Origin: an uncultured Hungatella sp.
GTDB lineage: Bacteria; Bacillota; Clostridia; Lachnospirales; Lachnospiraceae
Reading direction: 5' to 3'
DNA: 53,917 nucleotides
Assembly (NCBI GenBank): GCA_947066955.1
Contig: CAMTAF010000009.1
Location: 1-53,917, forward strand
Of the stretch, positions 8,366 through 17,081 are shown piece after piece; position 1 is the first letter of the stretch; each line of letters opens with the position of its first letter. Under the pieces are notes generated by a model. That model searched no databases. It was not told the DNA's origin and saw only the letters and a list, made by a program, of their open reading frames with translations. The translations under genes were made by a program, and so were the position numbers.

Positions 8366-8457
8366 TTTTTCCGTCTCCTTTTTTTGTCTCTGACAAAACA
8401 ACCTGCCCGCATATGCCTTGTTAAGTATAAACTATTTTTCATTAAAGAGCAACTGCT

Positions 8458-8503
8458 GGTTTTCCCTGAAACGAAAAAGAGACCCTGTACAGGTCTCAAT
8501 ATT
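8458..8503. repeat. 46-bp direct repeat, left copy, containing a terminator hairpin
   Basis: This 46-bp sequence is identical to 9268-9313. It contains GAGACC/GGTCTC arms around TGTACA, giving on the minus strand a hairpin followed by TTTTTCG. It sits 4 bp downstream of the hepT stop codon and can serve as its terminator. The two copies bracket the HepT-MntA pair exactly. Confidence 0.9.
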
Positions 8504-8507
8504 ACTA

Positions 8508-8897
8508 TCACAGCCACTTTTCCTCCAGCTCTGCTTTCAGCTCCTCAAACATCCCAATATAGTCTGCCTTGACAGCCCGCACCAGTCCCAGCGCGATTTC
8601 CTCGTTGTAGGAATGGGACACTTCATTCCGCGATGCCAGCATCGCCAGCCATTTCTCTTCGTCCTGCACCATTCCGGCGCTGTACGCCAGCTTAAGGATT
8701 TGCTTGGGCGAACCGGTCTGCGCCGCTCTGTATCCCTGGTCAGCCAGAATGTCCTTCATGGCTTTCCACGCCTGCTCAAAACAGATTTCAAACAAGGCCA
8801 CGCCGCCGGTCATGGTCAAAATATCATACGGTTCCTTGATATCCCGAATAATCTGCAAATTGTTCAGCGCCTTGCAAAAATTCTCAAACTTCTTCAT
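8508..8897 (-). CDS. hepT: HepT-like HEPN toxin (HI0074 family nucleotidyltransferase substrate-binding protein)
   Basis: A 129-residue, mostly helical protein of the HI0074/HEPN type. ASRNEVSHSYNEE near residue 88-100 carries the R-x4-H motif (RNEVSH) that forms the RNase active site in HEPN proteins. Also typical is GGVALFEICFEQAWKAMKD near residue 31-49. The gene overlaps the mntA-like gene by 14 bp, the classical HepT-MntA layout, in which the nucleotidyltransferase AMPylates and silences the HEPN RNase. GGAGTG precedes the ATG. It is bracketed with mntA by perfect direct repeats, suggesting it arrived as a unit. Confidence 0.88.
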   Translation of the reverse strand: MKKFENFCKALNNLQIIRDIKEPYDILTMTGGVALFEICFEQAWKAMKDILADQGYRAAQTGSPKQILKLAYSAGMVQDEEKWLAMLASRNEVSHSYNEEIALGLVRAVKADYIGMFEELKAELEEKWL

Positions 8898-9174
8898 AAA
8901 GCGTCACTCCATCCCGCCTGATTTCTGTCAATAATTCCGCCTGCACAGGTTTTTCCAAATCCACAATGTCAAACATCAACAATGTGTATATTTCATCTTC
9001 AACGCTTGCGATAAACTCCGCCGTGTTTCCGCCTCTGATTGCCAGGTCAATGTCACTGCGCTCCCGATTATCTCCTCTTGCTCTTGACCCAAAAAGGATT
9101 GCCTGCTTTAATCCACATCTTCGCGCAAGGGCGACAATATCATCTTCGACACGCCTTGTTAGATTATAACCCAT
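8884..9174 (-). CDS. mntA: MntA-like nucleotidyltransferase antitoxin
   Basis: A 96-residue minimal nucleotidyltransferase. ILFGSRARGDNRERSDIDLA near residue 27-46 is the GSx10DxD catalytic motif, with the two metal-binding Asp residues in SDIDLA. In type VII toxin-antitoxin modules this protein adenylylates the HEPN toxin encoded next to it. The ATG at 9174 has GGGGTG upstream; the TTG at 9180 is less likely. The 3' end overlaps hepT, ensuring translational coupling with the antitoxin made first. Confidence 0.88.
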   Translation of the reverse strand: MGYNLTRRVEDDIVALARRCGLKQAILFGSRARGDNRERSDIDLAIRGGNTAEFIASVEDEIYTLLMFDIVDLEKPVQAELLTEIRRDGVTLYEEV

Positions 9175-9267
9175 ACCCAATCACCCCAACTGTTTCCTAT
9201 AGTATATGCGATTTGCAGCGCAAAATCAACTCAATAGACGTAAGATTCGCCAAAATTATAGTTGTGT

Positions 9268-9313
9268 GGTTTTCCCTGAAACGAAAAAGAGACCCTGTAC
9301 AGGTCTCAATATT
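9268..9313. repeat. 46-bp direct repeat, right copy
   Basis: Identical to 8458-8503, 810 bp away and in the same orientation. It lies 75 bp downstream of the stop codon of the PIN/NYN-like gene, where its hairpin can act as that gene's terminator. The original terminator may belong to this gene, with the duplication accompanying arrival of hepT-mntA. Confidence 0.9.
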
Positions 9314-9388
9314 TAGAAAAGAGATGCCATATATGTTTGTTCAAATTCTGCCTCTGGTTCCAATGCCCTGCAGCTTCGCAGGGGGAGA

Positions 9389-9997
9389 TCACTTGGGTAT
9401 CTTTTTGTAAATATTTTTAATCTGAGGTTTCAGCAGACGGTAGATCTCCATTCCCGCCTCTGCCCCCAGCTCCTTCTGTAAAGCAAAATACAGCGCCTGC
9501 AGCTGCTTTACATCATAATTGCGCAGTATCACATAGATCTTTTCTAAATATTCTTCCGTGTGGTATGTTTCCGGCAATGCCTGTTTCAGCATGACCCTGA
9601 CATCCTCATCTTCTGCTTCCTTCTTCCGGGGAGCTGTCAGCTCCGATTTGCTCTTGCGGCACACCTCGATCTCCCGGTCACTCCAAAACTTGACTACGGC
9701 GTCAAACCCTGTGTCGTTGGACACGATGATGTACTCGGACTTGGGAGCGGTCTTGATCAGATAGCCCAGATAGGAGACCATCTGAAAATCAAGCCCGTTC
9801 TTGCCCGCGTAACATAAAATCATATCAAACGACATGGGATACTGCCGTATCACGTTTAGGTCCACGTAGGAAATGCCCGGGGAGTGTTCCGTATAGAAAA
9901 GAATGATCACATCCTTGGAGCTCTTCTGGGGGAGGATCTCTTTCCATGCGGTTCCCACATTCTCGGTGTCAACAAGGTAAACTTTCCTGCTGGCCAT
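9389..9997 (-). CDS. PIN/NYN-like domain protein
   Basis: A 202-residue protein. KVYLVDTENVGTAWKEIL at the N-terminus, MILCYAGKNGLDFQMVSYLG in the middle and YIIVSNDTGFDAVVKFW near residue 105 place conserved acidic residues (D in VDTEN, D in GLDF, D in SNDTGFD) in the arrangement of PIN/NYN-type nucleases. The C-terminal half (DEDVRVMLKQALPE onward) is helical. It is probably a metal-dependent RNase or RNA-binding relative; the target is unknown. The first in-frame start (10075) lies upstream, but AAAGGA fits the ATG at 9997, where homology begins. Confidence 0.75.
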   Translation of the reverse strand: MASRKVYLVDTENVGTAWKEILPQKSSKDVIILFYTEHSPGISYVDLNVIRQYPMSFDMILCYAGKNGLDFQMVSYLGYLIKTAPKSEYIIVSNDTGFDAVVKFWSDREIEVCRKSKSELTAPRKKEAEDEDVRVMLKQALPETYHTEEYLEKIYVILRNYDVKQLQALYFALQKELGAEAGMEIYRLLKPQIKNIYKKIPK

Positions 9998-10110
9998 GAT
10001 AGTCCTTTCACCATATATGGCATCACAGATATCATAGCACACATTTTGTGGGGCGGCAAGGGCCTCATTTATCAAATATTACAATACCCTATAACCATAT
10101 GCTCTGTCTG

Positions 10111-11484
10111 TCATGACGTAACCCTTTTCTCCCATCCGCTGAACCGATAGTAGATCATAAACAGGGCCGAGCACATGATCCAGCCCGCGGGATAGCCGAA
10201 CCCCACTACATATATGCTGTTCACCACCCTGGTGGCCGCAAACAGATAAATCTGACGGAACAGCACAAAGGAGAAGATCATAATAACCATAGGCGCTTTC
10301 GCGTCCCCCACTCCTCTCAGGGCTCCTGACAGCACCTGGTTAAAGCAGCAGCAGGCAATAAAGAGCAGGCAGAACCGGACAAAGAACACCCCATAGTAGA
10401 TCACCGAAGAATCCTGGCTAAACATATGCATGGCAGCATCGGCGAAGATCCACAGAGGGATAATTCCGCAGACGGTTATGGCAATGGCCATCCCAAGCCC
10501 TGTATAAGTACCTTTTTTTGCCCTCTCCGTATTCCCCGCCCCTGTGTTCTGCCCCACAAAGGTGGTGACCGCCATCCCCATGCTCTGCATAGGAAGAAAC
10601 ACAAACTGGTCAATCTTTGTATAACAGCTCCAGCCCGCCATGCAGCTGGCTCCGAAACTGTTGATATAGGACTGGACCACCACATTGGAAAAACAGGTGA
10701 TAGCCGACTGAATACCTGTGGGCAGCCCGATAGAGAGAATCTGTCTCAAAATCCTCCTGTCAAGCTTCATATCTTTCAGCGTAAAGCGGTAGATGTCCCT
10801 GGTATAGGTCAGATATGCCATGACCAGGATAGCTGACACGAACTGGGAGATAATGGTGGCATAAGCAACACCGGCTATCCCCAGTCCAAAGGCAATGACA
10901 AATACCAGATCCAGCACAATATTCATGAGGCTGGACAGACACAAAAACATCAGGGGACGCTTGGTGTCCCCCACTGCCCGCAAAATCCCGCTTCCCATAT
11001 TATAGATGAGAAGACCGGAGATCCCGGAAAAATAGATCCGCAGATACACGGCAGCAGACTCCATGACATCATCAGGGGTGGACATGAGACGGAGCATAAA
11101 CGGAACCATGGACACTCCGATGAGGGTAAAAAGAACGCTGAAAAACAGGGTCACCGCCATGGTGGTCTCTACGGCCCTGTGCACATTGTCCTCGTCATGA
11201 GCCCCGAAGTAATGGCTGATCACCACGCCGGCGCCAATGGACACACCGTTGAAGAACAGCACCAGCATGTTGATGATGCTGGCCACGGACCCCACGGCGG
11301 CAAGGGCCTCCTTTCCCACAAAATTGCCTACAACCAGGACATCCACTGTATTGTAAAGCTGCTGGAACAGATTTCCCAAAAGCAGCGGAATAGCAAACAG
11401 GATCAAAAGCTTCACAATCGATCCCTGGGTCATATCCATGGCTGTCGTTTTCTTCGGCGGCGCAATAACATGTGTGTGATTCAT
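10111..11484 (-). CDS. MATE family efflux transporter
   Basis: A 457-residue membrane protein with about twelve hydrophobic segments and the MatE double-repeat layout. ILFAIPLLLGNLFQQLYNTV and VGNFVGKEALAAVGSVASI near residues 31-70, and the second-half VTTFVGQNTGAGNTERAKKG, are MATE hallmarks. It probably exports drugs or metabolites using an ion gradient; the substrate is not predictable. AAGGA lies about 10 nt before the ATG. A second MATE gene from another subfamily is at 27381-28760. Confidence 0.92.
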   Translation of the reverse strand: MNHTHVIAPPKKTTAMDMTQGSIVKLLILFAIPLLLGNLFQQLYNTVDVLVVGNFVGKEALAAVGSVASIINMLVLFFNGVSIGAGVVISHYFGAHDEDNVHRAVETTMAVTLFFSVLFTLIGVSMVPFMLRLMSTPDDVMESAAVYLRIYFSGISGLLIYNMGSGILRAVGDTKRPLMFLCLSSLMNIVLDLVFVIAFGLGIAGVAYATIISQFVSAILVMAYLTYTRDIYRFTLKDMKLDRRILRQILSIGLPTGIQSAITCFSNVVVQSYINSFGASCMAGWSCYTKIDQFVFLPMQSMGMAVTTFVGQNTGAGNTERAKKGTYTGLGMAIAITVCGIIPLWIFADAAMHMFSQDSSVIYYGVFFVRFCLLFIACCCFNQVLSGALRGVGDAKAPMVIMIFSFVLFRQIYLFAATRVVNSIYVVGFGYPAGWIMCSALFMIYYRFSGWEKRVTS

Positions 11485-11564
11485 AATCGTTGATTCCTTC
11501 GCTTTCTTAAGTATAAAATGAGCTGGCGCTTAAAATGTCACATATCCCAGATAGGCATCACCCT

Positions 11565-12089
11565 TTATATGAAGCTGAAAGACTCTAACTCATAAGATGG
11601 GTGGTATAATCCTGTGGGCGCATAAAATTCATCACCTACATAAACGAATCCCAATTTGTTTAGAAGTTTTCGTGAAGCAGTATTATTCGGATTATGCCCT
11701 GCAAACAATTTCTGCGCGCTTAACCCTGTAAAAGCGTATTTGATTACAGCTGCGGCAGCCTCGGAAGCGTAACCCTTCCCCCAAAATTCAGGAAGCAGGT
11801 GTACTCCCATCTCATATTCGTTTTCTTTGTACGGCCGCAGTCCGCAGCATCCCATGAATCTGTTTGCGGCAATTTCAAATATAGGCCAATATTCTATATT
11901 TTGTGTATTCTCATTGACTATCTCTTGGTGCAGCCGGTCTTTTATGTCCTGAATACTGAATTTTCCGCTGGCGCAGATATACTTTGTAACATCTTGATTG
12001 CCCCACAACATTTCAGCAAAATTAAAATCACTTTCACACCATTTTGAGAATCCGATTCTGTCTGATTGCATAAAATATTTCCGTGCCAT
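11565..12089 (-). CDS. GNAT-family acetyltransferase, RimJ/RimL type
   Basis: About 174 residues. FGCCGLRPY-like sequence RFMGCCGLRPYKENEYEMGV and LLPEFWGKGYASEAAAAVIK form motifs B and A of the RimJ/RimL branch, with GKGYASEA as the acetyl-CoA loop. AGHNPNNTASRKLLNKLGFV is the characteristic C-terminal element. The start was set at 12089 because GAGG is 8 nt upstream; an ATG 6 bp further out is too close to that site. The acceptor (protein N-terminus or small molecule) is unknown. Confidence 0.88.
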   Translation of the reverse strand: MARKYFMQSDRIGFSKWCESDFNFAEMLWGNQDVTKYICASGKFSIQDIKDRLHQEIVNENTQNIEYWPIFEIAANRFMGCCGLRPYKENEYEMGVHLLPEFWGKGYASEAAAAVIKYAFTGLSAQKLFAGHNPNNTASRKLLNKLGFVYVGDEFYAPTGLYHPSYELESFSFI

Positions 12090-12198
12090 TTCCATACCTC
12101 AAAGTTTTTTTGTCTGCATTGTTCCAAGTTTCTCTATATACAGGCTTATCCGATATGATGCAGTCATCCCCCTATGGATTTAATGTCTTTTGGATCTT

Positions 12199-13770
12199 TC
12201 AGCCCCGGACAAACCTTTCAATCACGCACTCATGCCCTTTCTTCTCATCATAATTGATGCCCACCAGCAGGATCTCCCCTGTATATTCGCTGACCCATTC
12301 CCCATATCGCCGCTCTTTTATCTGGGCAATGGCTCCGCCGGCGGATTGATTCCACTTTAACTCGATCAGCAGCGCCGGACGGTTCACGTTTTGTCTGGGA
12401 AGGTATACCACGTCAGCAAATCCCTTTCCGGAAGGCAGTTCCAACGCAGGCGGCAGATAGTAAGCCCTGGCGCTGTAATAGGCCATAAGGATGGTACATT
12501 TGAGGGAATTCTCATCATTGTACTTGAGAATCGACGCGGTTTCACTGTGCATCTTCTCTACCATGTCCGCCACCTTTTCTCCCTCCATGTCCCACGTATA
12601 TTGGAGCAATTGGGAAGAGCGCTCCACCGCCTGAACTACCCCGCCCCACCCGGGTCCCTCTATGGCATTTAAAAATTCCTGGGCGATCTCCTGGTTGGGG
12701 ATCAGGGTCTCTTGGGTTTCCTCATCAAATGTCAGATATCCCAGGTGGATCAGCAAGGTCAGGATATCATCTTTTGAGGAAAATGTGGTCATGTCGTTTT
12801 GGAACTTCCGTGTGTTGATCCTGCACCGGCCATTTCCCAGCATCTGGATGACAGCCTCCTTTAACCCGTCAAAATTCTGATCAATATACACCTTCAACGC
12901 CTCATACGTTTCGGTGCCGGTCCAGTAACTCTTAAATTTTTTCCAGGTAAGTACATCGATAACGGATTTAGGATTGTATATATGGAGATCTCCCAATAAA
13001 TACCCGTCATACCATTTTGCTACTTCGCGAGCATCAATTCCCTGCAGTTCACACTCTTTTTGCATCTCCTCGCTGGTAAAGCCAAAATATTCCCCCAAAT
13101 CCTTGGGATCGACCATGGAATACTCATCAAAAATATTAATAGCGGAGTGATCTCCATACTTTTTAACAGGAAGAATCCCAGTCATATATGCCAACTCCAC
13201 ATAATCCTGCCCTTTAAATAATCCCCGCAGGAAATCCAGATACGCCCTCTGTACATCCTCCCGGTTTTTGGCAATTCTGAAAACACAGTCCCACTCATCA
13301 ATAATAAAGATAAATCCCTTTCCTGTATTTCCATAAATCTGTTTCAACGCGCCTGGAAGCCCATATTGATCGACTTGAAAATAATCGCCATATTCCGCTT
13401 TCAAATCTTTTATCACCGCTTCCTGAATCTTATCCAGGAATATATCAAGGTGGGACTTTTGAAACAGAAATTGCTGGATATCCAGCCGGATCACCCTGTG
13501 TTGATTGAGATGCTTTTTATAAAATCTGTCTTTTCCGATTTTCAGTCCGGAAAATAAAGCCCCTGAATCACAGCCACAGCTATAATAAGCCGACAGCATA
13601 TTAGCTGCCATGGATTTTCCGAAACGGCGGGGACGGCTTACACATATATATCTTTTTTCCGTTCTATACAGCGAGTTTATCTTGGAAATCAGCATACTTT
13701 TATCCACATATATGTCAGAAAACCTTGACATTTCAAATGCTGTATTGTCTGGATTTACATACAGTCCCAT
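12199..13770 (-). CDS. AAA-ATPase-like / PD-(D/E)XK nuclease protein, paralog A
   Basis: A 523-residue protein. The N-terminal AAA-ATPase_like domain (PF09820 type) has a P-loop in SRPRRFGKSM (residues 45-54) and Walker B in IFIIDEWDCVF (about 154-164). The C-terminal DUF1703/PDDEXK_9 domain has FADVVYLP (about 451-458) and ALLIELKW (about 466-473), which supply the D...ExK nuclease residues. The family is abundant in gut anaerobes; its function is not established. This is the last gene of a three-gene tandem operon. Its C-terminal half is almost identical in DNA to paralog B, its N-terminus to paralog C, while the middle (about 12930-13200) matches neither and is closer to paralog D. Confidence 0.9.
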   Translation of the reverse strand: MGLYVNPDNTAFEMSRFSDIYVDKSMLISKINSLYRTEKRYICVSRPRRFGKSMAANMLSAYYSCGCDSGALFSGLKIGKDRFYKKHLNQHRVIRLDIQQFLFQKSHLDIFLDKIQEAVIKDLKAEYGDYFQVDQYGLPGALKQIYGNTGKGFIFIIDEWDCVFRIAKNREDVQRAYLDFLRGLFKGQDYVELAYMTGILPVKKYGDHSAINIFDEYSMVDPKDLGEYFGFTSEEMQKECELQGIDAREVAKWYDGYLLGDLHIYNPKSVIDVLTWKKFKSYWTGTETYEALKVYIDQNFDGLKEAVIQMLGNGRCRINTRKFQNDMTTFSSKDDILTLLIHLGYLTFDEETQETLIPNQEIAQEFLNAIEGPGWGGVVQAVERSSQLLQYTWDMEGEKVADMVEKMHSETASILKYNDENSLKCTILMAYYSARAYYLPPALELPSGKGFADVVYLPRQNVNRPALLIELKWNQSAGGAIAQIKERRYGEWVSEYTGEILLVGINYDEKKGHECVIERFVRG

Positions 13771-13807
13771 GTGATCTCAACTCCTCCCCCCTCCTCAACT
13801 TCTTGCT

Positions 13808-15382
13808 TCAGCCCCTGACAAACCTTTGGATCACGCACTCATGTCCTTTCTTCTCATCATAATTGATACCCACCAGCAGGATCTCCCCTGTATATTCGCT
13901 GACCCATTCCCCATATCGCCGCTCTTTTATCTGGGCAATGGCTCCGCCGGCGGATTGATTCCACTTTAACTCGATCAGCAGCGCCGGACGGTTCACGTTT
14001 TGTCTGGGAAGGTATACCACGTCAGCAAATCCCTTTCCGGAAGGCAGTTCCAACGCAGGCGGCAGATAGTAAGCCCTGGCGCTGTAATAGGCCATAAGGA
14101 TGGTACATTTGAGGGAATTCTCATCATTGTACTTGAGAATCGACGCGGTTTCACTGTGCATCTTCTCTACCATGTCCGCCACCTTTTCTCCCTCCATGTC
14201 CCACGTATATTGGAGCAATTGGGAAGAGCGCTCCACCGCCTGAACTACCCCGCCCCACCCGGGTCCCTCTATGGCATTTAAAAATTCCTGGGCGATCTCC
14301 TGGTTGGGGATCAGGGTCTCTTGGGTTTCCTCATCAAATGTCAGATATCCCAGGTGGATCAGCAAGGTCAGGATATCATCTTTTGAGGAAAATGTGGTCA
14401 TGTCGTTTTGGAACTTCCGTGTGTTGATCCTGCACCGGCCATTTCCCAGCATCTGGATGACAGCCTCCTTTAACCCGTCAAAATTCTGGTCAATGTATAT
14501 CTTCAACGCCTCATAGGTTTCGGTGCCGGTCCAGTAACTTTGAAAATCGCCGTTATCCATCAATTCTGTAACTGCGTGAGGATTATAAATATGCCTATCA
14601 CCCACCAGATAACCATCATACCATTTTTGAGTCTGCATGTAATCTATCTCATACTGTTCACAGAGATTCTTTACCTCTGTTTCTGTAAAACCAAAGTATT
14701 CTGCCAGCGGGCCTGGTTTCAACATGGAAAATTCTCTAAAAATGTTGATCGCAGAGTGCTCCCCATATTTTTTAATGGGAAGAATTCCCGTCATATATGC
14801 CAGTTCCACATATTCCGCTCCTTTGAAAAGGCCTCTCAAAAAATCCAGATATTCCTTCTGTACTTCCTGCCGTTCTTTGGCGAATCGAAATACACAGTCC
14901 CACTCATCAATAATAAAAATAAATCCCTTTCCCGTATTTCCATAAATCTGTTTCAACGCGCCTGGAAGCCCATATTGATCAACCTCAAAATAATCTCCAT
15001 ATTCTGCTTTCAGATCTTTTATGACTGCCTCCTGAATCTTATCCAGGAATATGTCAAGATGAGACTTCTGAAACAGGAATTGTTGGATATCCAGCCTTAT
15101 AACATTGTGCTTATTTAAATGGACCCCAAAGCTGTCCTCACTCTCAATCTTCTTCCCCGCGAACAGTTCCCTTGAATCACATCCCTTTCCATAGTAGGCC
15201 GTAAGCATATCCGCAGCCATTGACTTTCCAAAACGGCGGGGACGGCTTACACATACATATTTCGTCCTGGATTTATTTAGTTTTTTATTCATGAGGGAGA
15301 TCATTGCCGTCTTGTCAACATAAATCTCATCTGTGACAGACTGACGAAAAGACTCGTTTCCCGGATTCAGATACAGCCCCAT
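13808..15382 (-). CDS. AAA-ATPase-like / PD-(D/E)XK nuclease protein, paralog B
   Basis: A 524-residue paralog with the same P-loop (PRRFGKSM), Walker B (IIDEWDCVFR) and C-terminal ELKW nuclease motif. Its first 75 residues (MGLYLNPGNESFRQSVTDEI, then NKKLNKSRTKYVCV) resemble paralog D and differ from A and C. Its middle is nearly identical to paralog C, and its C-terminal half to paralog A. A TTG at 15394 is a possible earlier start, but the ATG at 15382 matches the other copies. It begins one base after the stop codon of paralog C (TAA-T-ATG), so expression is coupled. Function unknown; roles in defence or mobile element biology are guesses. Confidence 0.9.
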   Translation of the reverse strand: MGLYLNPGNESFRQSVTDEIYVDKTAMISLMNKKLNKSRTKYVCVSRPRRFGKSMAADMLTAYYGKGCDSRELFAGKKIESEDSFGVHLNKHNVIRLDIQQFLFQKSHLDIFLDKIQEAVIKDLKAEYGDYFEVDQYGLPGALKQIYGNTGKGFIFIIDEWDCVFRFAKERQEVQKEYLDFLRGLFKGAEYVELAYMTGILPIKKYGEHSAINIFREFSMLKPGPLAEYFGFTETEVKNLCEQYEIDYMQTQKWYDGYLVGDRHIYNPHAVTELMDNGDFQSYWTGTETYEALKIYIDQNFDGLKEAVIQMLGNGRCRINTRKFQNDMTTFSSKDDILTLLIHLGYLTFDEETQETLIPNQEIAQEFLNAIEGPGWGGVVQAVERSSQLLQYTWDMEGEKVADMVEKMHSETASILKYNDENSLKCTILMAYYSARAYYLPPALELPSGKGFADVVYLPRQNVNRPALLIELKWNQSAGGAIAQIKERRYGEWVSEYTGEILLVGINYDEKKGHECVIQRFVRG

Positions 15383-15383
15383 A

Positions 15384-16811
15384 TTATCCGTCAACCCCTT
15401 CCTGAATACTTTCGATCACGCACTCATGTCCCTTCTTCTCATCATAATTGATGCCCACCAGCAGGATCTCCCCTGTATACTCGCTGACCCATTCCCCATA
15501 TCGCCGCTCTTTTATCTGGGCAATGGCTCCCCCGGCGGATTGATTCCACTTTAACTCGGTCAGCAGCGCCGGACGGTTCACGTTTTGTCTGGGAAGGTAT
15601 ACCACGTCAGCAAATCCCTTTTCTGAAATGTCCCAGGTGTATTGGAGCAGTTGGGAAGAGTGCTCCACCGCCTGAACTCCCCCGCCCCACCCGGGTCCCT
15701 CTATGGCGTTTAAAAACTCCTGGGCGATCTCCTGGTTGGGGATCAGGGTCTCTTGGGTTTCCTCATCAAATGTCAGATATCCCAGGTGGATCAGCAAGGT
15801 CAGGATATCATCTTTTGAGGAAAATGTGGTCATGTCGTTTTGGAACTTCCGTGTGTTGATCCTGCACCGGCCATTTCCCAGCATCTGGATGACAGCCTCC
15901 TTTAACCCGTCAAAATTCTGGTCAATGTATATCTTCAACGCCTCATAGGTTTCGGTGCCGGTCCAGTAACTTTGAAAATCGCCGTTATCCATCAATTCTG
16001 TAACTGCGTGAGGATTATAAATATGCCTATCACCCACCAGATAACCATCATACCATTTTTGAGTCTGCATGTAATCTATCTCATACTGTTCACAGAGATT
16101 CTTTACCTCTGTTTCTGTAAAACCAAAGTATTCTGCCAGCGGGCCTGGTTTCAACATGGAAAATTCTCTAAAAATGTTGATCGCAGAGTGCTCCCCATAT
16201 TTTTTAATGGGAAGAATTCCCGTCATATATGCCAGTTCCACATATTCCGCTCCTTTGAAAAGGCCTCTCAAAAAATCCAGATATTCCTTCTGTACTTCCT
16301 GCCGTTCTTTGGCGAATCGAAATACACAGTCCCACTCATCAATAATAAAAATAAATCCCTTTCCCGTATTTCCATAAATCTGTTTCAACGCGCCTGGAAG
16401 CCCATATTGATCAACCTCAAAATAATCTCCATATTCTGCTTTCAAATCTTTTATAACCGCTTCCTGAATCTTATCCAGGAATATGTCAAGATGAGACTTC
16501 TGAAATAGGAATTGTTGGATATCCAGCCGGATCACCCTGTGCTGGTTGAGATGTTTTTTATAAAATCTGTCTTTCTCGATTTTCAGTCCGGAAAATAAAA
16601 CCTCTGAATCACAGCCGCAGCTATAATAGGCCGACAGCATATTGGCTGCCATGGATTTTCCGAAACGGCGGGGACGACTTACGCATATATATCTTTTTTC
16701 CGTTCTATACAGCGAGTTTATCTTGGAAATCAGCATACTTTTATCCACATATATATTAGAAAACCTTGACATTTCAAATGCTGTATTGTCTGGGTTTACA
16801 TAAAGTCCCAT
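15384..16811 (-). CDS. AAA-ATPase-like / PD-(D/E)XK nuclease protein, paralog C, internally deleted
   Basis: A 475-residue paralog and the first gene of the operon. P-loop and Walker B are intact. Relative to paralog B, an in-frame deletion removes about 51 residues before the nuclease motif: LLQYTWD joins ISEKGFADVV, losing the block containing HSETASILKYNDENSL. The D...ELKW residues remain. The C-terminus is also different (CVIESIQEGVDG instead of the usual RFVRG ending). An in-frame extension to 16874 exists, but GAGGAG fits the ATG at 16811 and the other copies start at MGLY. The deleted block is conserved in A, B and D, so this copy may be inactive or altered. Confidence 0.85.
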   Translation of the reverse strand: MGLYVNPDNTAFEMSRFSNIYVDKSMLISKINSLYRTEKRYICVSRPRRFGKSMAANMLSAYYSCGCDSEVLFSGLKIEKDRFYKKHLNQHRVIRLDIQQFLFQKSHLDIFLDKIQEAVIKDLKAEYGDYFEVDQYGLPGALKQIYGNTGKGFIFIIDEWDCVFRFAKERQEVQKEYLDFLRGLFKGAEYVELAYMTGILPIKKYGEHSAINIFREFSMLKPGPLAEYFGFTETEVKNLCEQYEIDYMQTQKWYDGYLVGDRHIYNPHAVTELMDNGDFQSYWTGTETYEALKIYIDQNFDGLKEAVIQMLGNGRCRINTRKFQNDMTTFSSKDDILTLLIHLGYLTFDEETQETLIPNQEIAQEFLNAIEGPGWGGGVQAVEHSSQLLQYTWDISEKGFADVVYLPRQNVNRPALLTELKWNQSAGGAIAQIKERRYGEWVSEYTGEILLVGINYDEKKGHECVIESIQEGVDG

Positions 16812-16856
16812 GTGATTCCAACTCCTCTCTTGCGCTGTGCTGAGCTTCCTGTATTT

Positions 16857-16885
16857 ATTATATAATGCCCTCACAGATAATGCAA
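16857..16885 (-). promoter_or_regulatory. Promoter of the AAA-ATPase paralog operon
   Basis: On the minus strand TTGCAT (16885-16880) and TATAAT (16862-16857) are 17 bp apart, 46 bp before the start of paralog C. The three genes C, B and A follow with gaps of 1 and 37 bp, so one transcript is likely. Confidence 0.75.
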
Positions 16886-17012
16886 TTACTAAATTTGATG
16901 GAGGATGTCCTTAAAACTCTCATTAAGAGGGGAATAGACATCTGTGACACTGGAAATGTTGCTTTCTAAAATATTCTGCCGGATTTACTCTTTAGCTACT
17001 GCCACAAAAATA

Positions 17013-17060
17013 CTCCTTTTTGATAAGAATTGTTGTATTTGAATTCTTACCAAAAAAGAG
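17013..17060. terminator. Bidirectional terminator hairpin
   Basis: CTCCTTTTTGATAAGAATT (17013-17031) pairs imperfectly with AATTCTTACCAAAAAAGAG (17042-17060). T-rich tracts lie on both sides. It follows the lipoprotein gene on the minus strand and marks the border between the AT-rich island and the paralog operon. Confidence 0.7.
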
Positions 17061-17081
17061 CTATTTTTTCAAAGACACAAA

